64,000 nt of DNA. It comes from an uncultured Candidatus Saccharibacteria bacterium (GTDB lineage: Bacteria; Patescibacteriota; Saccharimonadia; Saccharimonadales; Saccharimonadaceae). The notes below the pieces were generated by a model. It saw nothing but the letters and a program-made list of their open reading frames with translations. It searched no databases and was not told where the DNA came from. Below, piece by piece: positions 24,013 to 31,911 of the stretch. Location of the stretch: NCBI GenBank assembly GCA_947307225.1, contig CAMZIL010000003.1, positions 1 through 64,000 of the forward strand, in the 5' to 3' direction. A program made the position numbers and the translations under genes. Position 1 is the first letter of the stretch, and every line of letters starts with the position of its first letter.

Positions 24013-24291
24013 ATGTTTGGATTCGGACCCCCTCCACCAGGCAGGGGACATGGCGGAATGCCAATGCCTGGACCGCACGGGATGCATGGCGGAATGTACG
24101 GCGCGCACGGACGTGGTTTCGGTTTCTTCGGTTTCCTGCCATTCTTTAGGGGCAGACACAGCAATACTGCTGCTGGAATTACCAATGAAGAAGGCAAAAG
24201 CCACTATATGGAAGACGCGGACATTGTAGACTACTACGATGGCTGCGGCAGACACGAAAGACGTGTAGTCTACCACGAACGCGACGACTAA
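24013..24291 (+). CDS. Gly/His/Pro/Met-rich small protein
   Basis: 92 aa. The N-terminal 35 residues are a low-complexity Gly/Pro/His/Met array (GPPPPGRGHGGMPMPGPHG, GMHGGMYGAHGRG). A Phe/Gly stretch (FGFFGFLPFF, 36-45) follows, then an acidic, Tyr/His-containing tail. There is no signal peptide. His and Met richness could bind metal ions, but no fixed site is visible. A consensus promoter and perfect SD predict very high expression. The gene has its own terminator. Confidence 0.8.
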   Translation: MFGFGPPPPGRGHGGMPMPGPHGMHGGMYGAHGRGFGFFGFLPFFRGRHSNTAAGITNEEGKSHYMEDADIVDYYDGCGRHERRVVYHERDD

Positions 24292-24318
24292 TTCTCACCC
24301 ATATCTACATCTCTGCTT

Positions 24319-24350
24319 GGAGCTGCAAGATTATCCTTGCGGCTCCTTTT
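24319..24350 (+). terminator. Terminator after the Gly/His-rich gene
   Basis: GGAGCTGCAAG (24319-24329) pairs with CTTGCGGCTCC (24336-24346), one mismatch, then TTTT. Confidence 0.87.
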
Positions 24351-24352
24351 TA

Positions 24353-24381
24353 TTGATTTTTTAGCATAAATATGATATAAT
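24353..24381 (+). promoter_or_regulatory. cdsA promoter
   Basis: TTGATT (24353-24358), 17 bp, TATAAT (24376-24381). A 50-nt leader ends in AAGGAGG before ATG 24432. Confidence 0.75.
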
Positions 24382-24431
24382 AATAGTATCTATCCATCTC
24401 TCGCTAGAGTCTATAAGAAGGAGGTTTTCTT

Positions 24432-25133
24432 ATGAAGCAGAGAGTTATTGGCGCAATTTTCGTAATCGCATATTTTGGTTTCTGGTTTTTTGCATTTAGT
24501 GGAAGATTCTTCACAATAGCAATTGCCGCTTGGCTATGTATCGCAGCGCTGGAGCTCATCTTTAGCAGCTACTACATGTATAACCAAAAACGAGGCGACA
24601 AAGATCTGTACTTCTCTTGGGCGGCCAGCCTTTTCACTTGCTTTATCGCAATCTGGGGCTGCTTCGTCTTTAGAGATAAGTTCATCGCCTTACTCGCAAT
24701 TCTTTCGTGTTGGATTTCAGACACCGCAGGATTCACCTTTGGTAAAATGTTTGGCAAAAACAACAAAGTCAAACAACTAAAGAGAATCTCGCCAAACAAA
24801 AGCTATGCCGGCTTTATCGGGGCGATCATCATCGCAGCGCCGCTCAACTTCGGCTTAGCATACCTGCTTGGAGTTTATAGCAATTGCGGTTTCACCCGCA
24901 CGCTAATCTTCGCAGCTTGCTCCGGCATCATTGCTGCCGTTGGCGATCTCTTCGGCTCAGCCGCAAAACGCTTCTTAGGCGTCAAGGATTCCGGCGAAGA
25001 CCTCGCGAAACACCTGGAACCAATCGAGGCACCGCTTATCGGCGGGCAGGGAGGTTACTTCGATCGAGCAGATTCAGTCGCGCCAATGCTCATCGTAGTT
25101 TTCTTCCTCCTCGAGAAAATCGCGTCGCACTGA
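24432..25133 (+). CDS. cdsA: Phosphatidate cytidylyltransferase CdsA
   Basis: 233 aa, seven or so helices. The C-terminal CDP-alcohol signature is clear: GDLFGSAAKRFLGVKDSGEDL then GGQGGYFDRADSV, with the Asp residues that bind metal. WISDTAGFTFGKMFGKN is the preceding conserved loop. It makes CDP-diacylglycerol, the entry point to phospholipids. It is shorter than E. coli CdsA (285 aa), mainly at the N-terminus. Stop is TGA. Confidence 0.92.
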   Translation: MKQRVIGAIFVIAYFGFWFFAFSGRFFTIAIAAWLCIAALELIFSSYYMYNQKRGDKDLYFSWAASLFTCFIAIWGCFVFRDKFIALLAILSCWISDTAGFTFGKMFGKNNKVKQLKRISPNKSYAGFIGAIIIAAPLNFGLAYLLGVYSNCGFTRTLIFAACSGIIAAVGDLFGSAAKRFLGVKDSGEDLAKHLEPIEAPLIGGQGGYFDRADSVAPMLIVVFFLLEKIASH

Positions 25134-25165
25134 AAAGTACGACGCATTTTTCTTGGCAATAAAAA

Positions 25166-25185
25166 GCGCCCGAACGGGCGATTTT
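25166..25185. terminator. Terminator between cdsA and tRNA-Phe
   Basis: CGCCCG (25167-25172), AA, CGGGCG (25175-25180), flanked by AAAAA and ATTTTA, so usable from both sides. Confidence 0.75.
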
Positions 25186-25193
25186 ATACGGTT

Positions 25194-25269
25194 TGGTGGC
25201 TCCGGGCGGACTTGAACCGTCGACACAAGGCTCTTCAGGCCTCTGCTCTACCAACTGAGCTACAGAGCC
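25194..25269 (-). tRNA. tRNA-Phe (GAA)
   Basis: Reading the minus strand, GGCTCTG pairs with CGGAGCC, the D-arm is GCTC/GAGC, and the anticodon loop CTGAAGA gives GAA. The T-arm has GTTCAAGT with one A-C mismatch in the stem. CCA is encoded. Upstream TTGATT, 17 bp, TAAGAT is a plausible promoter. Confidence 0.96.
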
Positions 25270-25311
25270 GTACTCAATTATCTTAGCATAATAGGCGACC
25301 ATAATCAAACA

Positions 25312-25339
25312 TTGACAAATGCCAGAATGATGCTATAAT
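25312..25339 (+). promoter_or_regulatory. Promoter of the 130-aa orphan gene
   Basis: TTGACA (25312-25317), 16 bp, TATAAT (25334-25339). The leader ends with AAAGGGGG before ATG 25392, a form also seen before the 271-aa orphan at 37959. Confidence 0.82.
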
Positions 25340-25391
25340 CAATACCAGTTTCCCATAACTACCAAAATCTACATCAAAGGGGGTTAACATC

Positions 25392-25784
25392 ATGGGAAAA
25401 GCAGACAACTATAAAGTCGGCGACACAGTTTACGTTTATTTCGGCGAGAAAAACCGCATTCATTTGCGTAAGGGACTTCGCAAAGAAGGAACTTATTTCG
25501 TCGAGTATCTCGTTGTTCAGGTCAACAAAGCGACAGATGGCAGAGGCCAGAAGCTCACTATGATCGCGAACACGAGATATTGCAATAAACATCATCCGTA
25601 CGGCGGTTACGGCATCACGCTCATCGCGAGCAGCAAATACGTAATCGACAAAGAAGCATTCGAAAAACTGTGCACAGAAGCAACCGACGACAATATCGCA
25701 AAGTTTTGTCAGTCCATAGGACTCGACGAAGGCAAATTCAAAAAGGCATTCAAGCCGTACATCGATGCGTTCAAAAGACGCTAA
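25392..25784 (+). CDS. Hypothetical basic protein
   Basis: 130 aa. The N-terminal half is beta-rich (VGDTVYVYFGEKNRIHLRKG, FVEYLVVQVNKA), with YCNKHHPYGGYG in the middle. The C-terminal half is helical and ends FKKAFKPYIDAFKRR. No family recognised. Arg codons include several AGA, fewer in the neighbouring housekeeping genes. Own promoter, SD and terminator. Confidence 0.75.
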   Translation: MGKADNYKVGDTVYVYFGEKNRIHLRKGLRKEGTYFVEYLVVQVNKATDGRGQKLTMIANTRYCNKHHPYGGYGITLIASSKYVIDKEAFEKLCTEATDDNIAKFCQSIGLDEGKFKKAFKPYIDAFKRR

Positions 25785-25805
25785 ACATCAATCCAATCCA
25801 CATGC

Positions 25806-25837
25806 AAAACCTCCCCTGGCTTAACAGAGGAGGTTTT
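25806..25837 (+). terminator. Terminator after the 130-aa orphan
   Basis: AAAACCTCC (25806-25814) and GGAGGTTTT (25829-25837) form a 9-bp stem followed by CTTT. Confidence 0.82.
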
Positions 25838-25862
25838 CTTTGCCTTATGCTATACTAGAAAT

Positions 25863-27161
25863 ATGAAAAAAATTAATACGTCGCCGCTTTCCGGCATGCA
25901 AGAACTTCTACCAACTGAGCAGGCCATTTTTGACCAGCTAAAACAAAACATCAGCGACGTATACCATCATTATGGCTTTCTAAATATCGAGACTCCAATC
26001 ATTGAACGCGCAGAGGTGCTCCTCGCCAAAGCTGGCGGTGATACCGAAAAGCAAATCTATATGGTAAGCAAAACTGCCGAATCGGCCGACAGCGCCGATC
26101 AGGCATTGCGCTTCGACCACACCGTTCCACTCGCACGCTACGTCGTCGAACACAACAATGATTTGAGTTTCCCATTCCAGGTCACCCAGATTAACCGCAA
26201 CTTCCGCGGCGAACGCGCCCAGCGCGGCCGCTTCCGCGAGTTTTACCAGTGCGATTGCGATATTATTGGTCGCGACAAGCTTCCGATCGCCTATGATGCT
26301 AAGGTTATCGCCTGCATTCATGACGCGCTAAAAACCTTCAATCTTCCAGAGATGAAAATCCGCATCAGCAACCGCAAAGTCCTTTCTGGCTTCTTGTCAG
26401 CCATTGGCGCCAGCGAAAAGGCTAGCGAGATTAGCGGCATTATTGACCACGCCGAAAAAGTGCCAGTCGAGGCATCCCGCGAACAGCTAAACAATCTCGG
26501 CCTCAATCCAGACCAGGTCGAAAAGGTCATGGCCTTTATGTTCACGAAAGGCAACTTCGCCACCGTCGAGACCAAGCTCACCGAAATTATCGGTGACCTT
26601 GCGCCAGTACGCGAAGGTCTAGATGAACTAAAGACTGTCTTTGACATCCTAAACGCTAAAGAGGGCATGAGTGACATCGAAATCGACTTCATGATTATTC
26701 GCGGTCTCGATTATTACACCGGCACCGTCTACGAAACTTTCCTCAAGGATTACCGCGAAATCGGTAGTATCTCCAGCGGCGGCCGCTATGAAAATCTCGC
26801 CGGTAACTTCTCCGACCAAAGCTTCCCGGGCGTTGGCGGCAGCATCGGTCTCACCCGTCTATTCTATGTGCTAAACGAACAGGGCCTACTAAAAACTGAG
26901 ACTTCCGCGCCAGTAGACTATGTATTAATGCCGCTCAGCGAGAATGAATTTGCCTACACTATGCGCGTTGCCGACCAGCTCCGCAACAAGGGCTTTAACG
27001 TCGACATCGACTTCGACGACCGTAAGCTCGGCAATAAGTTCAACCGTGCCGGCAAGATCGCAAAATACGCCGTAGTTATCGGCGGAGATGAAGCAGCTTC
27101 CGGCAATCTCCAGGCAAAGAATCTCACCACCGGCGAAACCGCCCCGTTGGAGTTCGCCTAA
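25863..27161 (+). CDS. hisS: Histidyl-tRNA synthetase
   Basis: 432 aa. Class II motifs are present: [48 protein letters not shown] (motif 2), the His-specific [11 protein letters not shown] and GGRYENLAG, and the C-terminal anticodon-binding domain with [18 protein letters not shown] (25851-25856) is 6 nt before ATG, so it is leaderless. It overlaps the DUF1653 ATG by one base. Confidence 0.97.
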   Translation: MKKINTSPLSGMQELLPTEQAIFDQLKQNISDVYHHYGFLNIETPIIERAEVLLAKAGGDTEKQIYMVSKTAESADSADQALRFDHTVPLARYVVEHNNDLSFPFQVTQINRNFRGERAQRGRFREFYQCDCDIIGRDKLPIAYDAKVIACIHDALKTFNLPEMKIRISNRKVLSGFLSAIGASEKASEISGIIDHAEKVPVEASREQLNNLGLNPDQVEKVMAFMFTKGNFATVETKLTEIIGDLAPVREGLDELKTVFDILNAKEGMSDIEIDFMIIRGLDYYTGTVYETFLKDYREIGSISSGGRYENLAGNFSDQSFPGVGGSIGLTRLFYVLNEQGLLKTETSAPVDYVLMPLSENEFAYTMRVADQLRNKGFNVDIDFDDRKLGNKFNRAGKIAKYAVVIGGDEAASGNLQAKNLTTGETAPLEFA

Positions 27162-27412
27162 TGAACAAGGTCATTCCTGGACGCGTTTACCGTCATTTCA
27201 AAGGCGACCATTACCTCGTTATTGACGTCGCCTATCATTCCGAAACCAAAGAAAAACTCGTAATTTATCGCCAGCTCTATGGCGAAGGCAAGCTTTGGGC
27301 GCGCCCATACGACCTCTTCGTCAGCGAAGTTGACCACGACAAATATCCAGAAGTAAAGCAAAAATATCGCTTCGAACTACAAGATATTAAAAGCGTCGCT
27401 AAAAATTGTTAG
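27161..27412 (+). CDS. DUF1653-domain protein
   Basis: 83 aa. [37 protein letters not shown] and the closing KYRFEL match DUF1653, a small beta fold of unknown function. Translation is coupled to hisS by TAATG. Its last 14 bases overlap the convergent PP2C gene. Confidence 0.87.
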   Translation: MNKVIPGRVYRHFKGDHYLVIDVAYHSETKEKLVIYRQLYGEGKLWARPYDLFVSEVDHDKYPEVKQKYRFELQDIKSVAKNC

Positions 27413-28754
27413 ATTTTGGCACAAACACCGTCACAGTGCAGTCATCATCTACGCCGCGCGTAATTGCCTCGGACATGAGGTTTTCCGTCGCGTCCTCTGG
27501 ACCATGCGAATTATAAACAATCTGACCCAAACGTTCAGTACTGAGCTGTTTGCTTGCAATACTTTTTGTACACATCACGACACAGTCGCCCTTATTCAGA
27601 ACAACCTGGTCTAGCTGCGGCCGCAACTCTGTCTGGCGCGAACCACCCATGGATGCGCCGTCGGCTTTCGTAATCTCGCGAGTCTTGCCATTCCTATCGA
27701 CAATATAAATATGCGCGTCACCGACAGCGGAATACGCCAAGAATGGCTTATGATTGTCGATCTCAACGACCTTCGCGATGGCGCCAGTTGCCTGACCGGT
27801 TTCCGAATCGCCACGCATCATATCGTTTGCAACGCCCATACATGCCGCAAGGCTGCCGCAATCATTGAAAACATACTGATCGTTAAAATGCGATAGCGCC
27901 TCGCGTGCGGTGTAGGCGGCACGACGACCGCTCTTATTGCCAGCACTCGAGCCGTCAAAGATGCCATAAAGCTGCTTCTTCGTATCTACGAATAAAGCGT
28001 CTTCACAACTCTCGTCCGCCATGCCCTCGAAAGAACGATGGCGAATCTGCTCACGTGAGAACTGCATCATGCCATTACTACCTGGCGCCCATTCCTTACT
28101 GCGTTCCTTTTCAATCTGCTCACCGCGCTTGAATGCCTCCTTTTCGAGAGACTTAATGCGCTGATGATATTCGTAGCGCTTACCATAAACAGCAGCCTCA
28201 AACCTGCTGATCTGCGGAAGCACCTGGTTCATTTTTTCTTCATCTAAGCTAGCTAGATAACCCTCGGCAAGATCCTCGAACTCCGCAGGAGTAGGGCATT
28301 TCTTTACTAACTCTTTTAGTGCGTCTAGGCTAGAACCTTTATCGGGAACAATATCGGTAAGAATCTGAACATCTTGTTCATTTGTAAGGACAGCGTTAAC
28401 ATCAGCTTCGCTGGTTACGGCATGGAAAATATCTGGCAAAGCCATGACAACTTCGCGCTTTTGCTCATCAGTAATCTGACCTCTGGCCATCATATCAATA
28501 GCCGCTGCGCGGACATCATCTGCGATGTCAACGTCTTGTTCGCCTAAGGCATCTTTATTGATGTGGCCGTTTCCATCGGCAAGCAGAAAAGCGGCAATAA
28601 CCTTACGATCTTGGCGAGCGATAAGGTCTTTCTGCATTTCTTGTTGCTTTTTGTCCAAAGCAGCCTTAGCCGCCATGTCCTCCCAAGAATCGCGTTTTTC
28701 GGTTTTCTTATCCGCACCCTTTTGTTTTTCTGCGTTGAACCCGATAATCCTCAT
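27399..28754 (-). CDS. PP2C-like protein phosphatase with helical N-terminal region
   Basis: 451 aa. The C-terminal half has [33 protein letters not shown] (metal motif DGxxxG), [16 protein letters not shown] and [11 protein letters not shown] (the final DD/DN motif), as in PP2C/SpoIIE phosphatases. The first 200 residues are charged and helical, with no recognised domain, and may sense or localise. No Ser/Thr kinase lies in this window. On the minus strand TAGAAT (28761-28766) is 6 nt before ATG, so it is probably leaderless. Confidence 0.8.
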   Translation of the reverse strand: MRIIGFNAEKQKGADKKTEKRDSWEDMAAKAALDKKQQEMQKDLIARQDRKVIAAFLLADGNGHINKDALGEQDVDIADDVRAAAIDMMARGQITDEQKREVVMALPDIFHAVTSEADVNAVLTNEQDVQILTDIVPDKGSSLDALKELVKKCPTPAEFEDLAEGYLASLDEEKMNQVLPQISRFEAAVYGKRYEYHQRIKSLEKEAFKRGEQIEKERSKEWAPGSNGMMQFSREQIRHRSFEGMADESCEDALFVDTKKQLYGIFDGSSAGNKSGRRAAYTAREALSHFNDQYVFNDCGSLAACMGVANDMMRGDSETGQATGAIAKVVEIDNHKPFLAYSAVGDAHIYIVDRNGKTREITKADGASMGGSRQTELRPQLDQVVLNKGDCVVMCTKSIASKQLSTERLGQIVYNSHGPEDATENLMSEAITRGVDDDCTVTVFVPKSNNF

Positions 28755-28815
28755 GGTTATATTCTATCACATCTAGAAAAATTACTGTGCTAAACTAAGT
28801 ACAAGAAGGAGGAAT

Positions 28816-29403
28816 GTGGCACAGTTATATTTTCGTTACGGTGCAATGGGGTGCGGCAAAACTATGCAGCTCTTGCAGGTCGCTTTTAACTATGAAGAAC
28901 GTGGACAAAAAGTCTGCGTCACGAAGCCGCAAACTGACACAAAAAACGGCACAAAATTATTAACTCGTATTGGCCCAGAACGCGAAACAAGCTTCACTTT
29001 TTCGCGTCGCGATAATATCTTTAAAAAAATCAAAAAAGAATACCGCGACGTCGACTGCGTCTTGGTCGACGAGGCGCAATTTCTCACGCCAGCCCAGGCT
29101 GACCAGTTAGCAGAAGTTGCGGTCCTGCTCGATATTCCGGTTATTTGTTACGGACTTCGTCTAAATTTCCGCCAAAAAGACGGCGGCTTCGAAGGCGCCA
29201 CCAGACTCTTGCAAATCGCCCATAAAATCGAGGAAATCAAAACTATTTGTGATTGTGGTCGCAAAGCCACGCGCAATTGCCGTTTCTTAGACGGAAAACT
29301 CGTCACTGACGGCCCAGATATCCTAATCGACGACGGAAAGACAAAAATTGTCTACCGCGCAATCTGTAGTCACTGCTATTATAAGTTAAAGGAGGAGAAA
29401 TAA
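28816..29403 (+). CDS. tdk: Thymidine kinase (type II)
   Basis: 195 aa. P-loop GAMGCGKT (9-16), DCVLVDEAQFLTP with the catalytic Glu, CYGLRLNFR, then a zinc ribbon ICDCGRKATRNC...CSHC (the first pair is CxC, not CxxC). The start is GTG with AAGGAGGA 3 nt upstream; the ATG two bases earlier is in another frame. It salvages thymidine to dTMP and heads tdk-tmk-ung. Confidence 0.93.
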   Translation: MAQLYFRYGAMGCGKTMQLLQVAFNYEERGQKVCVTKPQTDTKNGTKLLTRIGPERETSFTFSRRDNIFKKIKKEYRDVDCVLVDEAQFLTPAQADQLAEVAVLLDIPVICYGLRLNFRQKDGGFEGATRLLQIAHKIEEIKTICDCGRKATRNCRFLDGKLVTDGPDILIDDGKTKIVYRAICSHCYYKLKEEK

Positions 29404-30021
29404 ATGTTTATAGTCATCGAGGGACAGGACGCTACTGGCAAAGACACTCAGGCGGAAAAATTAGTAGAGTATTTTAAGGCGCAAGGCAAAAACGTCGTGC
29501 ACTACTCCGAATCTGGCACTAATTCCAACAACCCGTTCGTCCAGCAAATCGCCCAGCTAAACTACGGTTCCGGCGAAAGCAATATCGATCCGCGCACTCG
29601 CGTTTTGCTTTACCTCGTCAACCGCTACGAGCAGTGGAAAAAGCTAGCCGAACCGGCCCTCATAAAGGGTGATGTCGTCATCATTACACGAAACTGGCTA
29701 TCAACCGTCATCTATGAAGGCTATGGCACTGGCGTAAGCCGCGAAGTAATTGCAAAACTCCACCACACCATGATGCCAGAGCATTACTTCAAGCCAGACA
29801 AAATCGTAATTCTCACGCTTTCCGACGAGGAGCGCGCCAAGCGCCTCATTTCACAAGGCAAACGCAGCAAAGAATTCTTCAAATCAAAAGATGGCAAATT
29901 CCAGAAAAAACTCAACGACGCCTATCTCAAAGTCGCAAAGGACTACAAGGTACCAACCTTTGACACTACTGGCACGCCAGACGAAGTATTTGAGCGCCTC
30001 AAAGCATTCTGGAATCTATAA
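29404..30021 (+). CDS. tmk: Thymidylate kinase-like enzyme
   Basis: 205 aa. Fold and order fit dTMP kinase: FIVIEGQDATGKDTQAEKL, NRYEQWKK, VVIITRNWLSTVIYEGYG and the LTLSDEERAKRL lid region. Two motif changes stand out: the P-loop reads GQDATGKDT, with Asp14 where Ser/Thr is usual, and the DRY motif reads TRNW. The position right after tdk supports dTMP as substrate. AAAGGAGG lies upstream. Confidence 0.8.
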   Translation: MFIVIEGQDATGKDTQAEKLVEYFKAQGKNVVHYSESGTNSNNPFVQQIAQLNYGSGESNIDPRTRVLLYLVNRYEQWKKLAEPALIKGDVVIITRNWLSTVIYEGYGTGVSREVIAKLHHTMMPEHYFKPDKIVILTLSDEERAKRLISQGKRSKEFFKSKDGKFQKKLNDAYLKVAKDYKVPTFDTTGTPDEVFERLKAFWNL

Positions 30022-30669
30022 ATGCACGATTCGTGGAAACCAGTCTTGCAAGCGGAATTTGAGCAACCATATTTCAAGGAGCTCGCAACATTTTTACATG
30101 CCGCCTACGAAAAACATCAGATTTTCCCGCCGAAACAACAAGTCTTTTCCGCTTTTACGACAGATTTAAATAATGTTAAGGTTGTTATCATCGGGCAAGA
30201 TCCATATCACGGTCCGGGTCAAGCGCATGGCCTCGCTTTTTCAGTTCGCGACGGTGTCCAGCAGCCGCCATCACTCCAGAATATTTTCAAAGAAATTCAC
30301 GAGGAAACCGGCGCGCCGATTCCGACTTCCGGCAACCTTACGCGCTGGGCAGAGCAGGGCGTCTTACTCCTCAACAACGTCCTAACCGTCGAGGCCCATC
30401 TCGCCGGCAGCCATCGCGGTAAAGGCTGGGAAACTTTTACGGAGCACATCATTAGCTATCTAAACGAGCATTGCGACCACCTCGTCTTTTTACTCTGGGG
30501 CCGCGACGCGCGCAGCAAAGCCTCACTCATTAATCGATCTAGGCATCTTATTCTCGAATCCGCACATCCGTCACCGCTCTCCGCCCACAACGGCTTCTTT
30601 GGCAACAACCACTTTATTAGATGCAACGAACAGCTAGAGAAGTGGGGCCTAACCCCCATTATCTGGTAA
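30022..30669 (+). CDS. ung: Uracil-DNA glycosylase
   Basis: 215 aa. [22 protein letters not shown] carries the catalytic Asp/His region, [16 protein letters not shown] follows, and the C-terminal [13 protein letters not shown] is the minor-groove loop. It removes uracil from DNA. ATG comes directly after the tmk stop. Making dTMP and excising uracil are therefore co-expressed. Confidence 0.97.
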   Translation: MHDSWKPVLQAEFEQPYFKELATFLHAAYEKHQIFPPKQQVFSAFTTDLNNVKVVIIGQDPYHGPGQAHGLAFSVRDGVQQPPSLQNIFKEIHEETGAPIPTSGNLTRWAEQGVLLLNNVLTVEAHLAGSHRGKGWETFTEHIISYLNEHCDHLVFLLWGRDARSKASLINRSRHLILESAHPSPLSAHNGFFGNNHFIRCNEQLEKWGLTPIIW

Positions 30670-30678
30670 AATATAGTC

Positions 30679-31236
30679 ATGAGAAACGTAATTCTTATCC
30701 CGGGTTTTAATGGAGTCTCCACTATTTTTCATTGGTTCGAAAAAGAACTCAGCGCCAAAGGATACAATGTCATCATTGCAGACTGCCCACTCCGCGAAGA
30801 AATCACCTGGGCAGGCTATAAAGCCGCGCTGGACAAAATCAAAGATAAACTAAACGACAGCATTATTATTGCCCACTCGATCGGCTGCGCAATGACCGTC
30901 AAATACGTAACATCTACCGAGGGAATTGCGCCATATGCCTATATATCTCTCGCCGGCTTCAATCACCCCTTCGAGACGCCAAACCGCCCAGATCTAGACA
31001 AGGCAGTATTGGAGACCGAAATCCACTCGAATATCGGCCGACAATTCGCTGAAATCGTGCCAAATCGGTTCAGTATCTTCAGTGACAACGACCATGTCGT
31101 ACCGCGCGAACTACTCGAAGAATTCCCGCTCGTCATTAACTCAAAGGCGATCGAAATCCCAAATGTAGGCCACATGGGCAGCAAATCCGGACTCGAAGAA
31201 TTCCCAGAAGTTATTGAGATAATCGAGAAATTATAA
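30679..31236 (+). CDS. RBBP9/YdeN-like serine hydrolase
   Basis: 185 aa. A compact alpha/beta hydrolase: ILIPGFNGVSTIFHWFEKEL, nucleophile elbow IIAHSIGCAM (GHSLG replaced by AHSIG), Asp in SDNDHVVP and His in NVGHMGSKSG. The order matches YdeN/RBBP9. The substrate is unknown. TAAAAT (30667-30672) is 6 nt before ATG, so it is leaderless. A paralogue is at 46784. Confidence 0.82.
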   Translation: MRNVILIPGFNGVSTIFHWFEKELSAKGYNVIIADCPLREEITWAGYKAALDKIKDKLNDSIIIAHSIGCAMTVKYVTSTEGIAPYAYISLAGFNHPFETPNRPDLDKAVLETEIHSNIGRQFAEIVPNRFSIFSDNDHVVPRELLEEFPLVINSKAIEIPNVGHMGSKSGLEEFPEVIEIIEKL

Positions 31237-31243
31237 AAACCTA

Positions 31244-31597
31244 TTGACTTTTTGTCAAAAGTGTGCTATACTGTAATCATAAGGTTAACCACACGCAGAT
31301 GCATCGCTACCAAGCGATGCATTTCCGTTTTCTGGGGATTTCTCAAAATACAAACTCACAACTATTCCACCGGCTCCAAAACGCTATTCCACGCTATTAG
31401 CGTGCCAAAAATATCTCATTTCAAGACTAGCATAAGCGAAATCGCCGTATTATACTGAAATCACGATAACACACTTCGGTCACTGCTATCGTGATGCATC
31501 GTCGCTTGTATCTTGTCATTGTACGGGCGGCACCGAGCCGAAATCCATGGCTCACATAAATGACTCCAAAAATTTAATCAAATTCAAGGAGTAATTT
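31244..31597 (+). promoter_or_regulatory. Promoter with long structured leader (candidate cis-RNA or small RNA)
   Basis: TTGACT (31244-31249), exact 17 bp, TATACT (31267-31272). TTGACTTTTTGTCAA forms an inverted repeat over the -35. About 320 nt without a gene follow, holding three perfect stems: 10 bp with an ACCA loop (31299-31322), 6 bp (31390-31404) and 9 bp (31460-31495). The palindrome GATGCATC appears in stem 1 and again just after stem 3, allowing alternative pairing. CAAGGAG precedes ATG 31598. I recognise no Rfam family. Confidence 0.6.
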
Positions 31598-31858
31598 ATG
31601 AAAAATATTAATAACCAAGCAGCCAAAAGCGAGAAAGTAGAGGTCATGGCGCTGTTTAATTACAGTCGTATCCCATGCCAACCACTATACTACCGCAAGG
31701 CAGGGGAAGGCGAAGTCGAGATTACCGAGACAATCGGTGCTCGTATTAAATTCGTCGGCAACTCGGCAAAGCACATCTTTCAGTGCGTTGCCGGCAAACT
31801 CAGTTGCCAGCTCGAATTCGACACAGCGTCCCTCGCTTGGACGCTAATCGAAGGCTGA
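31598..31858 (+). CDS. Hypothetical small protein behind the structured leader
   Basis: 86 aa, start fixed by CAAGGAG. The sequence has Cys28, Cys63 and Cys70 approximately, and beta-like segments (VEITETIGARIKFVG, IFQCVAGKLSCQLEFD). No family seen. The long leader suggests that its expression is regulated. Stop TGA, then a strong terminator. Confidence 0.7.
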   Translation: MKNINNQAAKSEKVEVMALFNYSRIPCQPLYYRKAGEGEVEITETIGARIKFVGNSAKHIFQCVAGKLSCQLEFDTASLAWTLIEG

Positions 31859-31881
31859 GCGCCTCGTACTTCTCAAGAAAG

Positions 31882-31906
31882 ATAGCTCCTCCGGGGGCTA
31901 TTTTTC
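31882..31906. terminator. Terminator, probably bidirectional
   Basis: ATAGCTCC (31882-31889) and GGGGGCTAT (31893-31901) with flanking AAGAAA and TTTTTCTT serve the small gene and the convergent cutinase-like gene. Confidence 0.85.
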
Positions 31907-31911
31907 TTGCT

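Noticed and set aside
23973..24197. Proline/cysteine-rich frame opposite the Gly/His-rich gene
   Set aside because: Mirror image of the GC-rich repeat on the coding strand; no promoter or SD on the minus strand.
31451..31456. Second TATACT in the leader as an internal promoter
   Set aside because: No -35 at 16-18 bp and no start codon 6-9 nt downstream.
31252..31458. 68-codon frame in the structured leader
   Set aside because: It starts inside the promoter spacer and crosses stem 1; no initiation signal. The region reads better as RNA structure.
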